A DNA stretch of 64,000 nt, from the NCBI RefSeq assembly GCF_003073045.1, contig NC_037593.1, positions 23,803,868 to 23,867,867 on the forward strand. The letters run 5' to 3'. Each line of letters starts with the position of its first letter. Position 1 is the stretch's first letter. The notes under the pieces were generated by a model. The model made no database searches and was not told the origin of the DNA. It worked only from the letters and a program-made list of their open reading frames with translations. The position numbers and the translations under genes were made by a program. Origin of the DNA: Pomacea canaliculata. Taxonomy: Eukaryota > Mollusca > Gastropoda > Architaenioglossa > Ampullariidae. Below, in pieces: positions 35,411-47,300 of the stretch.

Positions 35411-37924
35411 GTGTTTTATTTTTGGTGGGTAGCACTTGAAAACTTGTACAAATCCACATTGCTTGTGTGAATCTCACCAAATTTGGGAGGAATATTCCTA
35501 CTGATATGGTTCTTTCATGGACCATTTGGTTGGTGCATGCTAGACTGCATTTATTTTCCTCTTTGATAAATAATATAAATTATATGAAAGAGAAACTGCG
35601 ACTTGCAGAACAAATGCAGACAACATTGTTATTTGAGATGGTACTGATGACGCTAGGAATGGGAGGGGAAGAAAGCAAGTTATATGGAAACATCACTCAG
35701 AACATCATGCACCCATTAGAAGAAATCAGGAGTACAAGTTTTTCCCTATTACATCTTTGAGTACCTACAAGATGTCATGACCCACTAGCTTTAGTTAAAA
35801 AGTGATATTTCATTTGTAGTTATCTGGTACCATTTCAAGTACTTACCAGATGATTACTATCAGTTATAGTTCTGCCACAATAAGTTGCTCCTACCAAAAC
35901 TCTTGATCTAGTTTTCTTTTCACATTTTTATCTAATGAGTAAATTCGATAACTTGCAGTTGCAACATTCAAGTTATGGTGTACAAAAGAAAGATGCTTAA
36001 TGAACCTTACATTTGTTGCTCTTGATTAATGCCATCAGAAACTCTTGAAAATTTTATACAGTGGGAAAAAAAACCTTTCATGTTAAATGGTGCTTAACTG
36101 AGTTATAACTTCATCACAATTTGAACAATTTCACTTCCGCTAGCCTGTAATTGTGGCTTGTGAAAGTTTGAAAGTCACCAAGTCCAAGTTACGTCATCAA
36201 TGCATATTGAAAAAAAGGATATGCATAGTCAAAACCATATTTTTGCACACACCAGGCATTAAACCAACTGCTTTACTGCTTTTTGTGATGATGGTTGCTA
36301 CGTGCAAAGCTTGTTCATGTCCCTTTTAAAAGTCCAATGCTTTCTTTGCAACTTTTCAGTGGTGTTGGGGGGTGGGGTGGGGAGAATGCAACTTACAGAG
36401 TTTTAGTTTTTAAAAATAGTTTTTAAGTCTCATTATAAACAAACCACTTGACTAAATAATGGTATGCCATGCAGACACAGAAGTGACTTTCAGGGCCATT
36501 ATCTGTGTTGGGGAGTAGGTGACAAAAATGGCTGCTTCTTTTTCACACTTGTGGTTAGTAGTCACCACGATGACTTTAATCTAACCCTCATTTCAGTGAC
36601 GCCTGGTAGCTTTCTGCTCTACACATTTTCTATTAAAAAAGAAATTAAAAAGCATAAGACCAATAGAATGTAAACATTCAACACATTACAAGCCTTCCTA
36701 GAAGGCTCTGTGCCTTTTATTTTTGAATGGTGAAAATGGGTAGAGCAATAGTAAAATCCCAAATTTTGGATCCATGCATACACAAATATATACAGGAATC
36801 CACAGTTTCCCAGCTAAAATATTCTGAAAAAAAGAAACATGAACAGGATCCTTATTTTTTTTTGTTTTTGTATCCATATATCTTTTTAAAAACAGTGATA
36901 TTTAGGAATGTCATCAAGCTGACACAATAGGCCACAAAAATGCATGCTGAGTCTACAAAAGATTGCACTCTCATCAGAATATAGCTGTGCTGTTTTCTTA
37001 ATCTGCTGCATGCTAGTAGACATGATGATTCAAATTGTGTGACAAGGTTCCTGCACAAGAAGAATGTTAAACTCAAAAATGTTTTCCACAAACAAGGAAG
37101 TAATCTTGGGCCTGCCAACACACCCAGCAAAGTATATGCTATGCAGTCTTGCATTTTGAATGTGTCTTATGAATTCCATAATGTCAAAATTAAAAAAGAC
37201 ATGCAAAATGATGTTATGACCCACATGCATGCATGCTATAATAATGACAGGTTATCTTACAGTTCTGAAACTTCCTTTACATTATCACAGCATTCTTCCT
37301 GTAAAACCTGGAACTATATAACAGAACATAAACTCTAAAATATTTTAACAATCATAAAACCCCACATATAAACAGAACTGTGAAACTTCATAATTGGTCA
37401 TTTAAAATGTTCTTTGTCCAACACATTTAATATTGAAAATTGAACAAGCCACATATTTTGTTTAAAAAAAATTTTGCTCAACTTATCACATCCAAAATTT
37501 ATTCCACAAGAAATAATAAACATGTAATTTTTTTTTAACTTCTCCATAGCATTTACTTTTCACAAAGAGAAGAGAATGGCTCAAGATAAGCCCCAAAAGT
37601 ATGGAATACTATTGGCTTTGTCCGGAATGTCAATTATCAGCTGCTCAATTACACTTTGTAAGCAAAAGCTTTTATGTATTGGTCCCCACTTGCTTTCAAC
37701 CAGTTCTTTCAAACAAGCTATCCAATATGATAAAATACTCATAAATAATGTTAGGTATTTTAATGTTAGTTGTCATGAAAATGATAGTGGAATAAAGGGG
37801 AAACAAATCTTGACAGGACATCGCTTGTACTCCTCTTCAGGCTCTTGCATACGATTGGCTAAATGTTCACAAAAGATCCGAACAGTTGCTGCAGGTGTTT
37901 TCATATAATATGTTAGTCAAAACT

Positions 37925-38040
37925 TTGGGGATGCAGACAGCTGAGTGGTTAGAACACTCACGCTGTATTTCCCCAGTTGACCCAGCTGGGTACTTGAACT
38001 CCCAGAGGATTGAAGAAAGAAAAGGCTGCGCAGGAACAAA
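37925..38040 (+). repeat. Possible tRNA-derived SINE fragment
   Basis: AGCTGAGTGGTTAGAACACT resembles a tRNA box A, and GGTACTTGAACTCCC about 50 bases later resembles a box B. It is a different family from the SINE at 27,176. Confidence 0.4.
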
Positions 38041-39329
38041 AAAACCTGGCATGAGAGAAGTATGGTTTCTAACAACTCACTTTCACATGTTATGGGTCTA
38101 CCTTTACCTTCTGAACAAAAGCCTGGACATCTAACAAAGTATTTTCAACAGCCCAAAGGCAATAGATTTTCTTCACATCCCTGAGCTGGTCTGTTTGGCA
38201 GCTTAGTAATCGTCACTTACATATTGCACAATATGAAATGAGACATGGCACAACTAGATGGTAAAGAAGTTTGCACCAGCAAATAACTCTTTGTAAGGCA
38301 AAGTGCATGATATAATGCAGTGCGAAGATGATGCATGATCCTCAATGTGTTGCACTACAGGACTGTCTCTTATTCTTTAGCTGTCATTGGTTGCTAGGAG
38401 CACTTATTTTAAATGAACATATAATGTATTCAAATGAGATTCAAATGATCATACCAAATTTTCCAATAAAGCATAACAGTTTATGTGCATCATTAAGAGT
38501 GTTAACACTTTCTATGAACAACAAAAATGAATAATTTTTCTTTTCTCTTGGTTCTGTGTGATTTGATACAAATCTACATGAGTGAGCCTAGCATCTAATG
38601 CTGACAAAAACAATAACAAGCTGCTTCTCCTATTACAGGACTTATTCACCACTGATTCAGCCATTAACAAGCATATTGCAAATGCTGCTGTTCTTCCCAC
38701 TATACTTAAAGAAATGGATTAGAAGTGTGCACCTGAAAACTCTGCTAGCCTTAAGTGCATGTTTATAACAGCACTAAGACAGCAGCCAAAAAAAGAATTA
38801 CGACTGTCCCCTAAATTTCTGAAACATAAAAGACTTGGAAATGTTCATCTGAAAATGAGGTTTTTTCCCGTCTTAAGGTGACAGTACACACTAGAAAAGT
38901 GTTTTGTTTTAAAGATTTCTAATAACATTTTGTGAATTTGGAATAATCAAATATAAAATAACAATCTAAAAATATATGTTTTATGTAGTTACAAGGAAAA
39001 TTTATCATCAATCTGTAATCAATGATTTTTTTTTTACTGTACTATTTTTTTTCAAAATAACTTTCAAACAGTACTCAAAAACATAGATCATTGATTTTAG
39101 TGTCTTTGTAAAGTGTAAACTATTATCTAAATTTTCAAGCATGTTCTTTAAAAGTCTTGGAGATATGTGTGGTCAAAGTGTTAATGTTATAAAAAATCTT
39201 TAAAACAAACTGTTTTCTAGAGTGTACCATCACTTTAAATCATCTGTGTCATGCTTTGATACTATAAATGTTGTAAGGACAAAACACAGTCAGCTGACAG
39301 TATGCGTGAGGAACAATGATATAAGAGGC

Positions 39330-39402
39330 AGTCAAATGAAATGTGGATGCTCGACTGACATCTGCCCGCCATCTGCAACATTTCATTTGAATGCCCATCG
39401 TA
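39330..39402. repeat. Short inverted repeat, possible MITE remnant
   Basis: GGCAGTCAAATGAAATGT near 39,331 pairs with ACATTTCATTTGAATGCC near 39,380, with one mismatch and a loop of about 30 bases. No target duplication was identified. Confidence 0.45.
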
Positions 39403-41309
39403 ATAAAGTGTAAACAGCTGCAAAAATACTCCACTGGTGACAAAGAAAACAGCTGTAAATATGCTTACCCTGTAGAAACATGGTAAGGAGCTGTTGATAT
39501 GCTTATACTACATACTATGATCATGATATAAACAATTATGACCATAACTACCATACAGTGACAAGCTTATCATCATACAAGAGTGCTGTACATTCATGTT
39601 CACTGCTCATAGATTCTTCTGACAACTAAACATTTGCTAGAGACTCAACAGTCATATTGATTCCAAGGCGCTGTACAGGTGATGGGACAAATTTCAGTTG
39701 TGCATTACAGATACCTACCACTCACACAACTGTTAGGTACTGTTGTATCACACAGACAAAGCACACCTAGTTCTTTTGAAAATCATTCAAGTGTATACAT
39801 TGTACTGACAGAAATGAAGGCATGTACACAGACCCTATATGGGTTAGAACATTCAAAGTGTTTTAGACTGTGATAATGTTAAATGAGCTCAAAACAAAAA
39901 GCTACAAATAGCAAAATGTATCATAGCACCACTAGGCACAATAGCTTCAGAAATAAAACTGAGAATGCTGAAACAATATATACAATACCTGGAATTGATA
40001 CAGATTTATACTATTTCATTTTTCATGGAAAAGGAAGCCAGTGAAGCACACTCCCCTTCCAAAAAAAGGAAAAAACAAAGATCTGTTATGATGAAAATGG
40101 CAGATAAACTAACTCTAACATGTGAATGTTGGTGCTCTGAGGGTTTTACTTTTGACAAAGGGAACTTCAGCATTTTAGGGATAGTTGGTTATTATCATAT
40201 GAATAATACAAAAAGTTAAGAAACATGCTGCAAAATATACCCAACTTTATAAAACATGCTCTAACACACTGTCTCTTGTCTTCTGCAACATGTGACTGAA
40301 GCAGACTAGGATGCTGATACTATCCATGAAGTGCAATGTGACAAACATCATCATACATATTTCTGTAAAACAGCAGATGGCAGTTACACCTGCTAGTATG
40401 TGCATACCACTCATACATCTGAATGCATGCACCTAGTGCACATCTATATTTGCAAAAACATAAATGTTTGCCTGGAAATATGGACCTGAACAAGCAGATA
40501 CAAAAGCAAATATTTTTTTTTTATCACAAATCACATCTCAACCATGATAGCACATATGACATAATCACTGGAGACTATATGCTGTATTTCAGTCTGAATA
40601 CAAAATGTCAGTCATAAACAGAACACATCACATAATATGCAGCACATCAAGTCTATATACCTCACACACAGTGTGCATGCATCACAGCAGCAATTATAAT
40701 TATTACACAGTATGCCATGTCCTCTCTCTTGCACACCATACATTATGACAAGCTTTATATGGCAATAACTTACATTTTCACTCCTACACCTGACTAGCAA
40801 GACATGCACCCTCCGAGCACTCAAAGTGTTTTACAGCTAAAAATATATCATTAGTTAGTGGACATATTTAGGACAGGGTGCTACAAATACCAGGATCCAG
40901 GGCTCAACAACACTGCATCATGTAAGGACTCGACTCTGGAAGCTAGGGTCCAACATCTCCGGAAATAGTTTTTCCAAAAGTTTATCCAGGGATGAATAGA
41001 GGAAGTGCCTGGAACAGATTATGCTGACACTAATAAGTTAGACATAATGAAAGAGACTGGAAATACAGACATGATGGTGCCATGTGAAACATGCTTACTA
41101 CTGGCACAGCTTGAGGACATTGTACTCTCAAAAGAAACTCTTCTGGTCTATGTGACTGACTAATAATAAAACATCTATGCAGCATGAAACAGCTTTTATA
41201 TCACAATAAAATCTGTTGCTGTTATGAATTCATGCACAAAGATGTATGTCAATTTGGCTTCTCAAAAAACAATAACCTTTTCAACAACAAAAAAAAAAAA
41301 AAAAGTTTC

Positions 41310-44300
41310 TCACTTATTTAGTCTGCGGTTTTGGAAAGACCCCAAGAATTTGTCCACTGCACTGTCCACACTCTCTGTGCCCAGCAAGTGCTGCACCACA
41401 CCTGCAAAATTAAATACTGGCTGTCAGTCACAACTTTATACCTGCAAGTAAATACTAGCTGTGTCAGTCACAACCATAAGTCCAGCCTGGCACTTTCTGA
41501 TGTACTCTAAGCAATGCTGGTAATTGTGATCAGACTCAGAAATGCTCAGACCAAGTTTGATCTAACAGATGCAAACATTAACATGCCTTTGCATCATACC
41601 ACAAACACTCATCTACGTCTCTCTCCTCCATCAAATATATTAGCCACAGCCCTCATGGCTCTCCCATTCACTTACACAGAACTAAGGCATGCTCCATGAA
41701 ATGACCTGCTTTTATGCATACACTACATTTACTTGCCATCCACTCAATCGTTTGGTTAATCCAATAACATTAATATTCAATTTATAGAAGTAAAATTAAA
41801 AAATGGCAGAGGGATTTTTTCCCCCCTCTCACACCATCTTGATTCCACATGCACACCTTAGCAAATTCACCTAAGTTATTCACACATGCAAACCAAACCT
41901 AAAAAGACAAAGTGAATTTACCTGGAAAGAATTCCAGAAGGAGACATTTTGCCACAGCCTTTGTAGCCAGTTTTTCCTCCATTGATTTTTCTGTTCTCCC
42001 TCCTGACATGAAAGTTCCACCTGGCCAAACGTTTTCTCGGAGCAAGCGGATGTAGTACAGGCACCTTTCCTCAGTTGTCAGGCTTGACACTGAGTTGCGT
42101 AGCCACCTGTAAGTCAGAGCTGACAAGTTCAGTGCAGCTATAGCTGGTCACAGTTAGGGTCAATGTCTTTAAAACAGAGCATGTAATTTAACTTTAAATA
42201 GGAAGTAAGGTAGCAAAGGCACCTTTTCCTCTGTTGTCAGACTAGACACTGAGTTGCACAGCCATTTGTAAGTCAAAGCTGACAAGTGCAGTGCAGTTAC
42301 ATTTAGGGTCAATGTCTTTATGACAGGATGTGATTAACCTTCGATTAGGAAGAAGGGTAGGCACATGCATTTAAAAAAAATATGGAACACTGTCAAATTG
42401 CAAATTTTTCAATGCACTGCTTTCATTTCTATTGTGTGCATCGGCCAATCCAAATTATCTCAGAGGAGTTTTTCAATCTTAAGACTTTGATATTCTAAAA
42501 TGAAAAAAAACTCAGGATGTAAAAAGGTTGGTCAAATTGCTATGACAATTAAAAGAACCTATCATTTTAAAGTTTTCAAAAAGTTGTCCCTATTCTTCCC
42601 TCTTCCCTAGCCAAAAAGAAAGCAAACAAATAAACAAAAACATACACACACAAAATTTCCAGAGCTGAATTCTGAGTCATTTTCCATTTTCATATTTTGC
42701 CATGTTCTTTCTCATCCTTCTAAAAGTCATAAACCTGACTTACATATTCAAGAGCTGTCCTAAAATATTTCATAAAATTGGTTGAAAATTTTGTTGCTTA
42801 CTCTTTTTAGTCTCTACTCTGCAAAGTTGAGAAGAGCAGAATGCAAAAATCATGATAGAAAATTCAAAGAAAACAACACCACAATAAAATTTAAAATATT
42901 TTAGTCACCTATCTATCTTTCTGCCGAGAAGATTACGCATGCCTCTCATGACTCTCTCGTGGCACAACCAATGCTGACTAGGAAGAAGCTGCACTAGTAG
43001 ACTCGCTCCTGCATCATACATTGTGAGTCCTTCTGCAGAATTCCCTGTACCGGAGTCACCTTCAGTGGCACCTGCTCACAGGAACCATGTATACATAAGC
43101 ACATGTATGCATAGGTCATATATTTATCACCTTTGTTTTTATTCCATTCATTCATTAATTCCTTGACTGGTACCAGCTGGAAAAGAGCTATGCTGGTCTG
43201 TTGGAACTTACTGCTGAGAACAATGGGACAACACAGTGGCTGAGTTACAGGCTGCCTACTTTGGCTTGTCAAGTGGAATGGAGAGGTCCTTCATGTTTAA
43301 TCCTTAATGTTTGCAAGCCAATTCTTCTTCAGTCCACCTTGGCATGGACCCCCTCCAAGGTACTCTGAAGGTCAGTCTTAGCGTGTCGAGCTGCCTTACA
43401 TGGGCAACCAGACCAGCCTGTGCTGCTTCACTGTTGTGAGAATGGGTTCCTAGTGCTCCACTAAATGGCAACTGTATTCTATACAAAGTCACTGATTTTG
43501 CATTCCATGTTAGAGATTTGGAGCAGCTTCCTCAGGCACTTGGTCTTGCATGCCTATAACTTCCTCTCTATTATCGGCAATCAGAGTCTGTGTCTCACAT
43601 GTGTACCACAGGGGCTGTGATCTACATACTGCTATGCAACTTCAGAGACCAGATGTTTGTCACTGGTTTCCCCACTCGTGGAACAACACTTCATCTTCAG
43701 GGCTTCTGCTTACGCAAAAATTTGCGTACAGTATGCATTAAAAGTTCGGAGGACCCCTTCAATTTTCATCGATGGGGTCCCATTCAAAGTTGGGCGAAGA
43801 ACAGGGACCCCTTAAAAATCTGAAGAAGGGGTCCCTGGGACCCCAAAGAACTTAGCCTTAGCAGAAGCCCTGATCTTGCTTCATAACTTTGTCTCAAGGA
43901 GTTGAGACTTGTACGGTTTGGGTAGCAAAACTGATGGTGTTGTAGAACAAGACTCTAAAGACTTTGCTTTAATTAACTGACTGCACTTTCTTCTTCATCT
44001 CGATTATTGGAAAAAGCTATAAACATTCACATAAAATTTTCATGTGTAAAAGAAATGAAAAAGCACATTTTCCCAGGCTGCAGCAACAAACATAAACCAG
44101 TCATATAGCTGTTTGACTATTTGACAATGAGTCACACTGTCACAAAGCCAAAGCAAAACTGTCCAGTCAAAAGGTTGTTTTGTGTTAAAAACCAACTCAT
44201 GTGGACCAAAAGTATCTGGACATGGGAGGTGTTTAATGGTCAGAGGGTGTGCACATAACAGGTGTTGATGCATGCATGCATACACCTACAAGATGGGTTG

Positions 44301-47300
44301 AGCATGTCATTCAACAAATAGATGATGATTATGATGACGATGATAAAAATGTTCATACTCTGTGAGGGCTATGCATGGAAAAAAGAAAAATTCAGGACCA
44401 AAAAATACCCACTAGCTTCTTGCTTTGATGACTCTGCTCCGCTGCTATCCAGTCTGGGCACCTGAGCAAGCATGTGGTCTGAGAGATTTAAACTCTCATC
44501 CTGTAGCAAAAGTGTCAAAGGAGAGGCAGGGCTCCTGGGAATAAGACCCTCTAGTTGAACATCACTGACAAATTTCTCACAAAAGTCCTTCATAAGGTTG
44601 CTGTGAGGCTGCATACAAGAGTTCATTATAAAGTGTGAAAAAGTATTAAATGACTAAATGACTTCTAGTTAAACAGCTGCTGGCTATGTACTCTCCACAT
44701 CTACTTCACAGTAAAACTGTTTTAGTCCGTCTTACCTAAATCTTTGTAAGGAAGTAGCAAACACTTTCATACATATGAATAGTGATCTTTATAATGATAT
44801 ATCTGTCTTGTAAACTGCCTTTAATAAACTTTCTTTCTGCAAGAAATTTATTCATAGGATAAAATATACCTCTTAAACATCATAAGTCATATTTCTTCTA
44901 CAATAAATAAAACACAAATCTACCATGTGTGTTCTCTGTTCTTCATCTCAAAAGGTTAAAATTTCATACCATTTGTTGGGAAAATTCCGTGGTCAGCACT
45001 ATGCCATCTGCATCCCGAAGAAGGTGAGCATCATCTTTTTTATCAGCTGTGTTATCACGACCACGAATGCCTGAGATGACCTCCTGAGGTAGGCTGGGAA
45101 GATTCTTGAGCTTATCAAAGACACCTGACATGGTTTTGACCAGCATCTGTTGGCAAGTTTAGACTGCAGGTAACAAGGGTTTTACTGTCTACCATGTACT
45201 CAGGCAGGTTTAAACTATATAAACAGATAGGAGACAAAGAGCTTTTAATCATGGAGAGATTTCTTGGTTCTTTTTCAACAGATGCCATTAGAGGATATTT
45301 TCTTGTCCACTAAAAAATATTTAAACAAAGAAATAGGTGCATTTTAGGAAGATGAACAAACATGAATCATTTCTATCTTTTTCTAGGTGTGTGTATGTGT
45401 TAGGTGTGTGTGTGCATCCACAAGTCTGTTACCTGCATGCATACAAAAATATGCACAAGCTTATTGATGCATGTGACACCATGATTACCTTGTCCAGGCG
45501 AGGAACATTGATTTCTGTAGTTCTGCGGACAAATGCAATGTGGGAGTCACCTTCATAAGCCAGGAATTCCCGCAGTTCTGGGCCATTACACACAGCCTCC
45601 ACTTGTATCAAGGCCTGCAAGTCCCAGCAGTGAACTTTGTTAGACGTCTAATTGTCAAAACAGACCTAAAAATGGATGGTCGAAGTAATCCAATGAATAT
45701 GACCATCACTTTAAAAAAAAAATGAGCCTTTCCCCTGCATTTCAGACAAAATTAAGTATCCAAATAACTGTCACCACCATTTATGAATCCATTTCTTTAG
45801 CAGGTATTTTTATGGTTATTTTCCTTATCTAATTTAAGGTTATGCTATTCTGTCAAACTTAACAGACCACCTAGTGTAGATAATCAAATGTAATCACATA
45901 TCCAGAGAAAATATTGGCTACAGTGGAATATATATTATGACATTAAGTCTGTAGTGGAATAAGACAAGAACTTGGCTACTACTGTCTTTCTATAGTCTGT
46001 GATCACTATTTCCACATCAACCTGGCTGACTGATGGAGCTTGCAGTCTGTTCAGATGGAGGTAACTATTTTCACTCAAATAAATGGGATCGAACTGGTTA
46101 GCAGAAGTGACCAAACAAACTAGTTACTGTAATGCTTAATAATCTTCTGCAATGTATAGAGTTACATATGCTGTATACTTGCAGCACATGCAGGAGAAGG
46201 GATGCAAAAGAGAAAAAAAACTAGAGGATGAGTAAGGGAGAGACAGAGAGAGAGATACATAAAAGAAAAAGAGAGTGTGTGTGGCAGAACTTCTTCAAAT
46301 TCCATTTTACAAGTTGTTATTTTAGATGGGTAAAAATCTAAAAAATTACTTAAGTTAAAAGTTTATACAGAAAACTCAGACTGATTCACATTGGCAATAC
46401 TGTCAAGTTCAAAATGCAAATTTACTAAGGATATGTGATAAAATGGGAGACACAAAAACTGTAGTACAGCAACAGCCAAATTATAACTGAATTTACAATA
46501 CCTTTAGAAACTGCTCCAGTGTCTTTTGACGAGTAGATATGTTTTCTTATCCATGTTCTTAAATGGTAATGACACCCAGCGCTTGGGGCCCTTTATATCT
46601 GCCAAATGCCAGTTAACATGTTGGTAGATAATGCATGTCAGTCACAAATAACACCACATATCAGTCACTAACACAACATACCATTCACAAATAACACCAA
46701 ATTTGCCAGATATTTGCAATACACTATGTTACAACTCTAAATCTGCTAAGACAAGGTCAAATCATTTTTGTTAACAAGTAGTCACTGACACAGATCATGT
46801 GTGTGTGTGAGTGAGAAAGTGTATTTGCATACATATAATGCATTTTCTCTGTTGTGCAGTTCAAAAAGTTACAATTATATATCACTTGTTGGGAAAAATC
46901 GGAGGCCAATGCAATGTTGTCTGAAGTTGTGCAAGAGCAGGTGGAAGGGGTGTGTGTGTGTGAGATAGAAAACGCAGGCATAAATGAAAAAGAGGATGAA
47001 AGAGAGAGATAAAAACTCAACTGATTTCCAGAATTCTGAGCCACTGTCATGTTTTCTAAAAGAGAACGCCTGCGACAATGACTTGTAATTACTAATGTGG
47101 GACCACAAAGATCTCTTGGCTGTATGCCTCCTGCATTATTTACTCTGCCAATCAGTTTACAGAGAAATGCTTCTGAGCTGGATGAGACTGACAAAGTATC
47201 ACAGCACAGGAGGCTGCAGTCACTGGGGCAGTCAATAACATCAAGCTGCACCAAAGATAATGACAAAGCTGGGATTATAAATGATGACACTGTTTAGATG

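Larger units (their letters stand above)
35411..41309. other. Intergenic sequence between the P450 gene and SNX19
   Basis: Mostly AT-rich with many short A/T runs. A tRNA-like SINE fragment lies near 37,925-38,040 and a short inverted repeat at about 39,330-39,402. Weak exon candidates exist on the minus strand at 37,581-38,206 and on the plus strand near 38,641 and 41,000, but none belongs to a recognised family. A run of G triplets lies at about 36,366-36,383. Part of this is probably the SNX19 3' UTR. Confidence 0.45.

Noticed and set aside
35467-35760. 97-codon plus-strand frame downstream of the P450
   Set aside because: No family resemblance, no splice support, and it starts just past the P450 poly(A) site in AT-rich intergenic DNA.
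38641-38721. Plus-strand exon-like segment (DLFTTDSAINKHIAN...) after a good acceptor
   Set aside because: Only 26 codons before a stop, with no upstream partner exon in phase and no known homologue.
41000-41163. Plus-strand open stretch ending in triple stop codons followed by AATAAA
   Set aside because: About 52 codons open, which is expected by chance in a window this size; no partner exons and no family match.
43304-43492. 62-codon minus-strand frame in a SNX19 intron
   Set aside because: The composition suggests an old repeat, but I could not assign it to a family or define ends.
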